Below, in pieces: positions 38,740-50,149 of a stretch of DNA of 64,000 nt. The notes beneath the pieces were generated by a model. It did not search any database. It saw only the letters and a list, made by a program, of their open reading frames with translations, and was not told the DNA's origin. Position 1 is the first letter of the stretch. Every line of letters starts with the position of its first letter. Origin of the DNA: Pseudisothecium myosuroides (lineage: Eukaryota > Streptophyta > Bryopsida > Hypnales > Lembophyllaceae); NCBI GenBank assembly GCA_951799445.1, contig OX637295.1, forward strand, positions 1,736,001 through 1,800,000, in the 5' to 3' direction. A program made the position numbers and the translations under genes.

Positions 38740-39270
38740 CGAGGAGATCTCACCGTAACAAACAAAACAACCAACCTAATTTAAGGTATTGATAAAATAA
38801 AAGATAATATAAATTAAAAGTTAATTTAATGTAAAAGATAATTAAAGCATAGGCCGAAAATAAAAGGGATATGACAAAGAATTGAACAAGAAATCCATAA
38901 TATTGCATAATATAAGATTCAAAAATAACTCAAAAATCCATAACTTTCACACAATAGGTCTAAACGACACGAAACAAATTAAGTCCGTTCACCCCTCCTT
39001 GTATATTGTAGAGCTTTTCAATGGTACCAATAACGCATACAAATGACACAAGATCCAAAAGATACACAATTCAACATAATTTAAGATCCAAAAATAACTC
39101 AAAAATTTATAACTTTCACATTGTAGGTCCAAACACCACAAAATAAAGATTGTACACTTCCCCTTGCAGAGAGCTTTACCAAGAACTATACCAAGAATGC
39201 GACTGCAGGACGGTCTAGGAGATCTCATTGTAACAAACAAAACAAAACAAACAACCTAACCTAAGGTATG
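38740..39270. repeat. Direct repeats with an internal tandem duplication
   Basis: The phrase gagatctcayygtaacaaac followed by caacctaa...aaggtat occurs at about 38743-38790 and 39214-39268. Between them a unit of about 120-175 bp (aaaaataactcaaaaatyyataactttcac...) is present twice (38918 and 39092). This could be a decayed small element; no inverted termini were found. Confidence 0.6.
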
Positions 39271-40383
39271 GATGGGCTTGCTCCCATTTGGTCTGGAATT
39301 GGGTAGTCCCTTAATTCCAACTATAAGATTTGATTGGTGTACATTATTGTCTAAAGTACAATCACATGTCCTAATAGTGAGGGAAGGAGACTAGCATCAT
39401 CTTTGAAAATTAGTAGCACCTCAAATATTATTTTTGCAGAACTATAGAACAATATTTCATCCTACACTAATCTAAAATAATGTGATTGTGGTAAATTAAT
39501 GTCACATGCATTAGTAGGACAAATGAGAGTAGTACTACAAGTCTTTGAAGGAAAGGGCTTGAGAATTTTTTTTTTTCTTTTCCATGATTGTTATGGATGT
39601 AAAATCCAATCTCCTACTTTCAAGTGTCAATTTTCTGTTTCACAACTTAAACTACCTAATTTGAGGTCTATAATTCCAAATATGAATTCTTTAATTTCAA
39701 ATTTCTTCGTCGCTAATAAATAATTTGCTTCTACAATTTTTTGAGGTAAAAATTGAAGGAGAGCTCTAAATGCATAAACCTCTTGTAGTGCATAGTTCCA
39801 TCACCATGCACTAAGAGAGGTTTTCTTGTATTTGAATTTTAAGAATTGAAGTTGGTAACTTCTTTGCATATTGAAAAAATAATCTTAATTATAACTTAGT
39901 CATTTATCTACTAAGCAATTTATTCTACAAAAAGTAACCAACCAATCACCATTTGCTACACGACATTGTCAATGTCTATAATTCAATACCTATAACTATT
40001 GTAATACACTCATACCTCTTTAACGTCATCCAAAATGGATAATTTGAAAATTTCTCACATTCTCTTAATGTTAGTGTTGCATGCAAATATAACATTGAAG
40101 AAGTAATTAGATTGTTCAAATAAAAATACTCAACAACAATGAAGCTTAATCAAATGAATCTATGCAAAAAGAGATAATTTAATTGGCCCATACTTTAATG
40201 TAGATTAAAAATATGATTCAATCCATCGCTAATTATCCTTCGATTCTTCTCAATTGCATTTACATGTCAATGTTAGTTTCTTCCTCCTTCCTAAAATGCT
40301 TGATGAATTATCAACACGTGATGATGACAATTTTGCCTCTTGGATTGTGAATAACCATATTTTTTAATATCATGTTTGTGTGT
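39271..40383. other. AT-rich intergenic DNA
   Basis: No gene recognised. Confidence 0.4.
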
Positions 40384-40387
40384 TCTT

Positions 40388-41116
40388 GGGTCATTGCAAG
40401 AATTACCTGTATTGTAACATTATCACAAAAGGATAGTGGAAGCTTCCTTTTGCAATAACTTTTGAAGCATGGCTCACATGAAGTTGAAATTTTTATTGGA
40501 GATGTCTATCTTAAATGTAATCATATCCCATATTTTTTTTAAAATTTAAAAAATCATTTTATATTTAAAAATCAATTAAATTAATATATCATGTTTTAAG
40601 TTTTAGGGGTTTTGAGTACTATGGAGTACCCAAATTTAATGATCTAGAGCTGAAATTTCTATGGTCTATTCCCATAGTAGGAAGTCATGTTTCTACCAAG
40701 GAAAATTTAAAAATATTTTATTTTATGTCGTCCACGTCCATGCAAAGAGGGCTCCCTTGCGTGCGCAATTTTGAACATTGAAGATAGTTTTAAGATCATT
40801 TTTTTGGTGAAATCTCTTCACCATGAAGTCTTTCCAAATGGAAAATTTTTAGTTTCTTCAAAAAAAAAACTCCTATTTTTTACAAATTAAAATGTCAATA
40901 TATGTATTTTCTTCAAAATTTCAGCTCTCTCTTTTTGTGAGTAACTTTTGACCTAGATTTTTCTTAGGTCTGAAATTTTGGTGATATGATATTTTTAGTG
41001 TTATACTAATTATCTATAATTTATTTTATTTTTCAAAATTTGTATGCAAAAGCTCATAGTACTGGGAGTACTGGCCAAAATAGAACAAAAATGGAAGGTC
41101 ATTCTTGCAACAACCC
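40388..41116. mobile_element. Family M4 non-autonomous DNA transposon, copy D
   Basis: A 729-bp unit begins GGGTCATTGCAAGAATTACC and ends GGTCATTCTTGCAACAACCC, an imperfect inverted repeat of about 20 bp. It is flanked by the direct 4-bp repeat TCTT (40384-40387 and 41117-41120). The interior shares themes with the other copies (agtact words, ctgaaatttctatgg) but is more diverged. No transposase frame. Confidence 0.85.
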
Positions 41117-41120
41117 TCTT

Positions 41121-42290
41121 ATGAAATAAAAGGTGTGATAGTGTCCCGCTTGCTCACTTGCAAGGCACAAAGGCTTGAGCTCTTGACCAATTGCAAGATG
41201 CTTGACAAGATGTAAGCTTAGATGTAAGATTACAAAGTGTATAAGTTTATGAAAACAACAACAATTATAAGAGTAGTACAAAATTCATAGAAATGATCAA
41301 GAAATTATAGACTACTCAATGTCCTTTGCATCCAGTAATCAATTTTTTGTGATTCAAGTTGACTTCCATAGAATGCTTCTCACTGAAAATGATCTAATGT
41401 TAGTATACAAGTCGGCCCTATGATTTGTCCTTTGTGACTTTTTTCACTCACCGCACGTTCTTTTGCTATTTCAGGGAATGAAAAGTGACGGGTTTCGCAG
41501 TAGTGTGAAAGCTTCCACATCTTTGAAGTTTGCAAAGACTCTTCCCTCATCTTTGCTCCATATGTTCTTTACATAATCATAGACCTACCATGAGGCCACT
41601 TGAAGCTTTTCTCGGTCTTTCATGTAAGTGAATGTGATGGTTTAACCGCCATTGACATTTGCCTTCATCTAGACTAATGTGTGTCTGAAAGTCGTGATAC
41701 AAGGAGAGAGTAGTTCACGATGAACATTGGTCACCATTTTGAAACAAAAACTCTAAGAATGCTATATGAAAGTCCAACTTCTTCTTCTTCTTCTTCATAT
41801 TTTAATGACACAAATGAGGCCACTCGAAGTACCTAATATATCAGGAGAATCCTCAAACAACTTCTCTAAAGAGCAACGATTAAAATCAGGTCAAAAGCTT
41901 TCTCCTTGTTCTCTTGGGTGAAGAAGATTGTGTCACGTTGATCATTTTTGTCCATCAGAGAAATCCTCGCTATTGAAGAGTCGGGTAATGCTTGCTAGAA
42001 TTGAGGAGATGTTATGGTAGATTCCAAGCTTTGCTCAAAGAACAAATTTGGAGGATATTCTTCACAGGCAATCTTGCAAAAATGTGTATTAATCTTTCAA
42101 GGAGTTTGCTCCACACGACATGATCCAAGCAGCTAGACCTCGGCTTCAACCTCATCTCCAAACTCAAAGTCGACCTCATTTCTACTCAAATTGCCTCAAT
42201 GAACGATTTTTTCCAAGAATTCATCTCTAGTATTAAAATCATGAGAACCATTCGAAGTTGTCTTGGAGACACATGAATCCATTGTTCTTG
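41121..42290. other. AT-rich intergenic DNA
   Basis: No supported gene. A suggestive but stop-riddled minus-strand reading at 41320-42283 is discussed among rejected items. A (GAA)n tract lies on the minus strand near 41780. Confidence 0.35.
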
Positions 42291-42296
42291 GTACGT

Positions 42297-42882
42297 ACGT
42301 TGCTCTGTAAACGGACCAAATTCACATTGCCTATGCACAATTCAAAGACCCAAATTAGAGTTAAACAAATAGCATGTGATATGGCATAATAAAACCACAT
42401 TGAAAGAGTTGGAAAACTCCAGATATTCTATGCTTTAGAGTATTGTTGTTTCAGAATTGAGCACCTGCATCCCATAACTGCTCAAATAAATTGCTAAATT
42501 CTAAAGAAATCAGACATCAATTGTCTTATTTCAATTTACCATTTATTGTACAATAGAAATGTCAGTTTCTTAGGCAAAACAGACTACCTACGTTGCTTTG
42601 TAAACGGACCAAATTCACATTGCCTATGTACAGTTCAGAGACCCAAATCAGAGTTAAACAAACAGCATGTGATATGGCATAATAAAACCACATTGAAAGA
42701 GTTGGAAAACTCAAAATATTCTATGTTTTAGAGTATTGCCATTTCAGAAATTGAGCGCTTGCATCTGATAACTGCTCAAACAAATTGCTACAATCTAAAG
42801 ATATCAAACATCAATTGTCTTATTTCAATTTACCATTTACAATAGAAATTATGTCAGTTTCTTAGGCAAAACAGACTACCTA
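42297..42882. repeat. 293-bp tandem duplication
   Basis: Two consecutive units, beginning acgttgctctgtaaacggac at 42297 and acgttgctttgtaaacggac at 42590, are nearly identical across their length: caaattcacattgcctatg, gcatgtgatatggcataata and cagtttcttaggcaaaacag recur at the same offsets. The few substitutions suggest a fairly recent duplication. No coding content. Confidence 0.92.
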
Positions 42883-42964
42883 CATTCTAGTTAAGCTTAA
42901 TTGAGAAGAAACTTCCTGAACATGTTGTACTCCGTAATAGATTGAATTTGCAGCAGAGTCTCTA

Positions 42965-42982
42965 GGGGAGATACCCCATTCC
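42965..42982. repeat. Left arm of an outer inverted repeat
   Basis: GGGGAGATACCCCATTCC is repeated in exact reverse complement at 49981-49998, on the far side of the piggyBac-like element and the adjacent PB-900 copy. Confidence 0.9.
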
Positions 42983-43631
42983 AAATCAACACCCCATTCT
43001 GGAACAATAGACTTCTCTCTTTCCGTGAAGGAGGACAAGACCAGTGATTAACCCTTGAACGGACTCACGGCCCTCCGTGGCCGTATGTGGGCTATTTTCA
43101 TGTATTTGGGGCGTATGCGGACTGATTTAGGGTTTCCGCAGAACAGAGAAGTTGTTGACGCCGACAATGGGCGTCGAATGGTCTGATTCACTCCTCCGAA
43201 TACACCGGGTAACACTGTCCGGAGATGAAAATACGCCAAATCGCATACGGTACGTAGAAGACGACGTATTAGTTGGGACCCGCAGCTTGTCTGGATTTGA
43301 CGCTGCTAACGTGGCTATGGTGGGTGGCAGTACAAGGCGGGAGCACTGCGCTTCTGGCGGGAGCGGGCCCCTTTCCATTCTTAGGATTCTGCATGCTGGA
43401 GGAGGGTCGCAGGGCGCCATTTCAAACTGATTTTGGCGAAGGGGACTGCACGGTGCGGTCTCGATCATGGCAAGGGGTGTTAGTACCAATTTGGATGTTG
43501 TGGCACGAATTAGGGGTTTAGCAACGATGATGTTGTGGAGTGGAGTGCGCACTAGTGGTTTAGGGACGGCGCGAGTGCTCATTGTTGGTGGTGGATGGTG
43601 GTTACTAGTGCGTGCCTTGTAGACTGAGAGA

Positions 43632-46600
43632 GTGATGCAGCCAATCTCCAGTATGGGCGTCCTTGCTGCGCCAGCCCATTTAGAGGAAGAGTTTGAGGTT
43701 CTCCGCACTTGGGCTGAGCTGCGTGGTGCAAGCAGTAGGCAAGCGCAGCGGATTGTGGGTTTATTGAATCAGGAGTGGATGCGTGCCCTCCCTCTTCCGC
43801 CTTGTACTTATAGGAAAGCAGGAACGGCCAACCACCTGTGGCTACGTTTCTTGTTTCGCAGGCACATTCAGCATATATTGAAGTGGACTACGCGGCGCGA
43901 GGAAGGCGATCCACTTGGGTTTAGCACCGAAGTCAATTTGCTAATTCGGGAGAGACTCTTTCCCAAGCCCCCACTTGAGAGCGATGGCAAAATTGAGGTC
44001 GGCTGCGAGGGAGCGCAGGGCGCCAGCTCAAGCGCCGGCAGAGAGCACAGAAGCGACATGCCGGAGTTCTGCCACACCCAGCTACCGACCGAGATTGCCC
44101 ACACCGCGGAGACAACGCCTCCGCGGTGCTACTCAGCGCCACTGTCGACAGTGTACCAGGCCCATCATCCAGAGCAGCAGACTTTGCGCAATGTGGTGGC
44201 CGCAATTAGAATGGATCTGCCACTGGGCAGCCAAGACGGTCTCATGACGCCACCGCGGAGCCCGCAGAGCCCTTCGTACACGTGGGAGCGCACGAGCCCT
44301 GTCAACGGGAGATCGTCGAGGTTATTTGTTTTGCACCTTGGGCCGATGCCGCAGCCGTCTCCGATGTCGCGCGATCCGCCCAACATCGTCGTGAATCGCC
44401 AGTAGCTGAAATAAGCCCTCCGTCGCCCACCAAGCCGTGGCCGAAGAGGACAAGGCGGGGTCAGGCGTCGCCTGGATGAGGCAGTGCCCACATCGGCTGC
44501 AAATTCGGTGAAGAAGCGGCGACTACGGAGCGGAAAGAACCGGACTCAGGAGAGGGGCCCGTGGCAACAACGCAAGACTGAGCAGAAGGAGGCTCCCAAG
44601 GCGCCGGAGGGGTGGCAAGCACCCCAAATTCGGGTGGACAGCAGGAGCCCGATTTCCCTCTGACCCAGAATTCGAGGCACGGGTCACCTTCTCGTCACGG
44701 GCAGTGAAGGATTTCCAGGCAGCGTCGACCAAGCGCCGGGCGCGCCTTTTCCAATGGAAGCTTCATCCCCGACAAGGCATGAGCAGGATGGTCCAAACGA
44801 CGACGTCCTCTTCGGCGCTTCAACACCGCTTGAAGTGTTCCATCCAGGAGCCACTCCACCGCATGACCTCGTTGGAGACCCCGTGCACTCCCCGATTGAC
44901 CACGGCTTCGTGGACGGCCGAGCATTTCCGAAGGAGTTGCGAGTGAAAGTGCAAGCCGCCACTATTGACCTCGATCCAGGTTTGGTGGGCGACGACAACG
45001 GATTGAATGGAGTCGTTGTTTCTCGATTCTTTCATCATGTTATAGGGACACCAATGTTTCACGTCGACTTCGGCAGGGGCATCGGTGCAAGGTTTGTGCG
45101 AGTGAGCGACACAGCTTTAGATGTCGACAGCAAATTCCCCGACACGCAGAGGACCTTGTTTGACGGCAACACTGCCTTGGAGGACGCAATAACTGCTCAG
45201 CCGGCGTTGCAAGCTGAGTTCGAAGATGACGATCCTAACTGGGAGGGGGAGTATGAAGATTTTTGGCACAGGAAGGGTCTGGGGATAGTAACTCTGAAAA
45301 CGGTGCTCCTTCGTACATAGAGGACCCCCTCAAAGAGTTAGGGCTCTACAACTATGAGGAGGACGTCTCCAGTTGGCCATTTGAAAAGGTCTTTGCGGAC
45401 GAGCAGTGGCAAGATCAGTCTGTCAGCCTCGTGCAGAACACAAACAACTTCTCCGGACCAGTGCTCGGCCCAACTACAACGCTTGCCAGGCACCCTAGCG
45501 AGTACTTCCTCCGGTACTGGCCACAAGAAACGCTGCAACGAGTCGTCGATGAAACGAACAGGTAATGTCCCTCTCTCCTCCCTCCTAAACCGTGAAATTC
45601 ATTGTTGTGATTGTGTTGGTTCACCGTAGCGTCCTGTAACAGTAGTGACGCTGATGTCATTGCTGGACGTGAATGGTGGTCACTGTATAGTAATAAGCCA
45701 GTATGGTATCCGATGTCATACCTTTGATTGCTTTCGGATCACTGTAGCTGTGTAGCATCATGTAAGAGGAGAGACTCTTTCCTCATTGGTGGGACTGCTT
45801 CATGGTCACCGTAGCCAGGTGTAAGAGTATGGTTGCTGCTGTTGTTTTGGTTTTTTACTGAGCAACCTCTCCGTTCTGTGGGGCGTCATGGGAAACAGGT
45901 ATGCCGCCCAGCCATGTCAGCTCAATCCTGTGGTTACAAATGGACGGGCTGACTGGACGCCGTTGGACTGTGAAGAATTGCTAGTATGGTTCGGGATACT
46001 CATCTTGATGGGGTTGAAGGAGTTTCCTCACATTCGTTGTAACTGGGACCGGAGGCCATTTTATAACTGCCCACTCATATTAGAGGCAATGCCGCGCCGA
46101 CGTTTTGAGGCTATTGTGAGATGCCTACACCTGGTGGACAACCAGTCGCTTGTCACTGATCCAGAGACCCCAGGCTATGATAAGATTGCAAAGGTGCGTT
46201 GGCTTTGTGAATCTTTTACCACCATGTCTAAGTCACTCTACAACAATGAGCGGGTGTTGACTATGGACGAGATTATGGTCGCCTACAAGGGACGCTACTG
46301 CAACATCTGCCAGTACATGAAATCAAAGCCTGTCAAGTTCGGTGTGAAGGTGTGGGCGCTGGCAAACTCGGAGAGCAGGTATGGCCTTCGGTAACCCTTC
46401 CATTACTGTGTGGGTCGTTTTTCGTTTCAGCATGTGCTTTGTTGGCCTCCATGTTGTTCCCTACTCCACCGACTATGTGCAAATTCATGTTTACGACATT
46501 CTTGGTCGGAGGTTTACGAGCAGGCTTCAATGTGGATGTACTCGATGCTTCAGCACCCTACTGTTCATGTCTGGAGCGGTTCCGTTGCCTACCCTTCCCC

Positions 46601-47592
46601 CAATCAGTGCCATGCAGTTTCCATTTCCCAAGGTCTGACTGATTCTTTGCTGTGTCCATTGATCCCGGTGTTTGTGTTTCATCATGTTGCAGGTATGTGT
46701 CAAATATAATCATGTATTTGGGAGCGGATGACGTGCGCACAGAGGGGGATTCAGTTGGTGAAGACGCTGTTCTCACTGCTATCTCTGGCCTGGAAGGGCG
46801 CGGGTACGTGATCATCACGGATAACTTCTTCACATCACCAAGACTTTTCATGGAGCTTCTCAGGCGTGGTTTTTGGGCGACTGGTACGTGTCGGAAGACC
46901 CGAAAGGGATTTCCAGGCAGTCTTGCTGGCTTTTCAAACAACTAGCTACCTGAGCGAGGCCACTTGGTTCTCAAAATGCACCGAAGTCGACAAATAGCAG
47001 CCATCTGTTGGATGGATGCTAAACCAGTGTTCTTGTTGTCTACGGCGTGTGACCCAATTGGAGAGGATGCGTTTGCTGGACGTTGGGTAGGGCGCGAGCG
47101 GGTGCAATTCCTGATGTCTCTAATGCTACTTCAGTACCAGGCAGGGATGCGGGGCGTCGACCTCGTTGATCAGCAGCGGCAGGAGTACACGACCCAGTTG
47201 CACTCCCACAAGTGGTGGCACCGCATCTTCATGTTTGTCCTTGATTCACAGTTATTGAACTCATACATCTTGTATGCGTGTGATCTGCGTGCTCTTGGGC
47301 TCCTTGTGCTGTCACGTAGCCACTGGCACTACACCCTCGCAGAGGACTTGGTCAGACCGCGCATGAGAGTTGGACACGCACGAGGGCCCATTCGCAACTT
47401 GGCCGGAGGAAAGCTCCACTTTAGTTCCGGGCAGGCGGGCACCCATTCATACGTCGAGTTTGTGTTGTGTGCCACCGTAGGACTCGGAAAATGTGTCTTG
47501 GCTGTGGTGGGGTTTTTCAATGCGAAGGCGCCTGCTATCGCGCGGTGCACACGCAATGTCAGTATGATGCCATCAGGCGCGGGGTAGTCTGA
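43632..47592 (+). pseudogene. piggyBac-type transposase, catalytic triad kept but frame broken
   Basis: A basic, Pro/Ser-rich N-terminal region (43632 to about 44750) changes frame several times. The conserved domain starts in 44754-45256 and continues in 45257-45561 only after a one-base frame change near a T5 run (about 45257). Two GT-AG introns (45562-45898 and 46379-46692) join perfectly in phase: DETNR|YAAQ and NSESR|YVSN. Catalytic aspartates are all present: TMDEIMVAYKGR (exon 45899-46378), IITDNFFTSPRLF (about 46810-46850) and RGVDLVDQQRQEY (about 47150-47190). An in-frame TAG at 46943-46945 interrupts the chain between FSNN and LPERGH. A second frame change at about 47425-47455 is needed to reach the C-terminal zinc-binding domain, which starts RRVCVVCHRRTRKMCLGCGG, continues CEGACYRAVHTQC and ends at TGA 47590-47592. 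The protein cannot be made whole from this copy. Confidence 0.9.
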
Positions 47593-48740
47593 GACGTTTG
47601 AGAGCGTCAGCCGGGAAGCCTTTCGAATGACAGGACGGAAGCTTGGTGTGTACTGGGGGCGTATGCGTGATGTTGTAACATGGCAGCGTGGAGGGCGCGA
47701 GGTGGAAGTGTCAACTTTCGGGAGGTGCCATAGGCCATGGCGTTTTGACGGTCTGCGAGGGGTGGTAGTTCCTAGCCGCCGCTAGTCGACCTTTCTTTTT
47801 TGCACTTTGGCGAGTTGCAGGGCCATTATATCAGTTGAGGCCGTCTATGTGTTGCAGTTTTGGAAGCCGTTTTTTGGGCAGCAGTAGGCTATTTTACATT
47901 TGCGGTGCGGGTAGAGACGTGTAGCACAGTGCAGTCCTTCATGTAGAAGCGCTGCGTCACTTGCTGGTGAATGTCACGTAGATGTAATGTCTGTATTACT
48001 GGTGCGTGACTTCACGGATAGGTTTTGATGCGTCCAATTTTTTGAATGAAACTGATGTACACTCACTCTTTTTTGTGTTTCTGTAAATGTGTTGTTCCCT
48101 CCGAAGACATTTGTTACAAACCAGTCGGGGTTGTTTGTTTATCGGTCCGGGTCCGGGTCCTGCGTGTCCCAACGGCCGGAAAAGTGCCAGCAGGATTTCC
48201 TGCAAAAATCCGTTACGTTCCCACCACCGTTTAGTAGCGGACATGGCTGCATCTCCTCTTGCTGGAGTTGCGTGGTACAGCGCCACGAAGGCACATACAG
48301 CGCCAGATCGTCCCATATACTGAGTGCGCCCGCCGCGTCTTTGGGCGACCCGGCGCCTACAGGATACGACTGCCATGCCTCGAATTGTGGGTGTTCTCCG
48401 GGCAATTTTGTTACCAATTTTTTTTTGTACGCTCCTGGCATACTGGCAACTTTGCACACCGGAGCGATCTCCCTCATTTGTCTCCCTCGATTTTACGTAA
48501 ATGTTTGTTCTGTGGATGTAGACTGTGTCGCAACGCTGGCGTACTATGCTGCAAAATTTCGTCGCCGAACGACAGCCATTCGCTCCGTAAAAAATTCAGC
48601 GTCACCTCAACCACATGACGCTTCCATCGGAACGGATTGATGGCAAAATTCACGCGAATCGAGGTGTCCGCAATTTCTGTAGCGGACCGTATACGTGGGC
48701 TACGGTGGCGTACGCGCTGAGCCCGAGGGCCGTTCAAGGG
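47593..48740. other. Right subterminal region of the piggyBac-like element
   Basis: Frame 47591-47785 remains open for about 65 codons after the transposase, rich in Arg and Gly, and may be an extended C-terminal tail in another frame. The rest is GC-rich with overlapping frames on both strands (48089-48640 plus, 48139-48477 minus) that show no conserved domain. Confidence 0.4.
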
Positions 48741-48744
48741 TTAA

Positions 48745-49025
48745 TTATGGCAGAGTTCTCAAGATAGTTGTAGTACATTATGATTGGTTCAAAGACTTTC
48801 AATATTGCAACCAGCCCTTGGTTGATTTTGCAATCAGTCCTTGGTCGGAAATAACAAGATCTATATCACCAATGTGGGATGGACACAATCTCCAACTGAC
48901 TAATTCATAGTAATTTTGTTTTGAGACAAAAAAATCTGAAAATTATGAAAACTATCCAAACTCTATTGTTGCATTCGACATAATTTTCCCTCCAAAGAAA
49001 CCGCCCTCCACCTACCTCTAATTCC
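48745..49025. other. Spacer between two TTAA-type insertions
   Basis: AT-rich sequence, probably the original host DNA into which the piggyBac-like element and the PB-900 copy inserted. No coding signal. Confidence 0.4.
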
Positions 49026-49029
49026 TTAA

Positions 49030-49969
49030 CCCCTAAAGGACCGGCATGCGTTTTTTGGTTGTATAGAAATTTTAGGCAAGTATGTGTGACTAGAGATTTC
49101 CATATTTTAAGTTGAAATTTTAATAGAAGGTGGACGCAAGGAATATCTTTCATATGCACTAAATTTTAGCACATTTGAAAATAGGAGTCAAAAGTTATGG
49201 CCAAATATGTTACTTTTTTTCGTAACTGGGCAGTCTGGGCAGCAAAAAAAATTTGGCAAAAATTTGATTTTTTTTTTTAGATATTTTTTTCTTGTAGATT
49301 ATATTTTTGTCTATCTGGAAAGCTTTGATTCATTTCATTTGGATTTGTTATGAGAAAGTTATGGACATTCTTGTTTTTTGGGCAGTTACAGCATCTTCTT
49401 GAAAAAAATAACTTGTAGGATTCATTTCTGAATGCTCTTTTTGCAATTTTTCAAAAAAATAAATTCTCATGGTTTAGTTTACTTGCTAGAACAATCTCAC
49501 CATTGGGATTAGTGTATTTTAATTCCATCTAAAATATATTAATATTTTAGATTTTCCTTCTATCTCGTACCTACTTCTACTTAATAATTTTTTTAGGAAT
49601 GATAATTAAGTTTTTTTGAATATTTTTTTTCCCCCTAGACTCTCAACTCAATTCTCCATTATAAAGATTTAAAGCTCAAAACTTTATAGTGCAAAAATTT
49701 TAAGTTAAAATTGTTTAAAGTCAAAAAATCTAATCCTGCAATGTGCTGAAATACTTGTTTTTTCCACTTTAAACACAGATATCTTGCAATCTGAGCGGTC
49801 AAAAATTCTGAAATTTTTTCCACACATTCTCATACTCCGTACTAGTTAGGTGTAAGATCCTACGGTTAGATATGCAAGAAAAACATTTTTCAAATTTTTT
49901 TACTCCTTGCTATAGAAATGGCAGTTTTGAGTGTTTTTTGGCAGAAAAAAGGCCTTGGGCCTTCAGGGG
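49030..49969. mobile_element. PB-900 family copy, inverted orientation
   Basis: Starts after TTAA (49026-49029) with CCCCTAAAGGACC and ends CCTTCAGGGG before TTCA (49970-49973), a one-base decay of TTAA. Much of the interior is the reverse complement of copy 1 at 2522-3442: for example catttggatttgttatgagaa matches ttctcattattagtccaaat, and caatctcaccattgggatt matches aatcccaatggtgggattg. 940 bp, noncoding. Confidence 0.82.
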
Positions 49970-49980
49970 TTCAGTGGTCA

Positions 49981-49998
49981 GGAATGGGGTATCTCCCC
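49981..49998. repeat. Right arm of the outer inverted repeat
   Basis: GGAATGGGGTATCTCCCC is the exact reverse complement of 42965-42982. It is preceded by cagtggtc next to the element end; the left arm is followed at 43040-43047 by ccagtga directly before the TTAA of the piggyBac-like element. Confidence 0.9.
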
Positions 49999-50149
49999 TA
50001 CTCTACACTTTTCTACAGTATCCCATTTTAAATTTTCATATACCCCACGCGTCAGCATATAACCCGTCGAAAATCGTCACCAAAGTCCAGAACATGACTA
50101 TTGATGACCCAATGCACACGTACTGTGGCCAATGAGAACTCCCCAGCTG

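Larger units (their letters stand above)
43052..48740 (+). mobile_element. Full-length piggyBac-like DNA transposon
   Basis: A 5,689-bp, markedly GC-richer block is bounded by perfect TTAA target duplications (43048-43051 and 48741-48744). The terminal inverted repeats are exact over 11 bp: CCCTTGAACGG on the left and CCGTTCAAGGG on the right. Beyond them both ends carry related subterminal words (ggccctc, cgta-g-gga-type). Inside lies a plus-strand transposase gene with all piggyBac landmarks (next entry). The intact ends and target duplication suggest fairly recent insertion, although the transposase is broken. The base composition, unlike the AT-rich surroundings, would fit arrival from another genome or simply a GC-rich coding element; sequence alone cannot decide. 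Confidence 0.93.

Noticed and set aside
41320..42283. Minus-strand reading that looks protein-like (starting MDSCVSKTTSNGSHDF)
   Set aside because: About twelve stops in roughly 320 codons is near chance for AT-rich DNA, and no family could be recognised.
48089..48640. 183-codon plus-strand frame in the piggyBac right arm
   Set aside because: GC-rich subterminal DNA opens several overlapping frames on both strands; no conserved motif.
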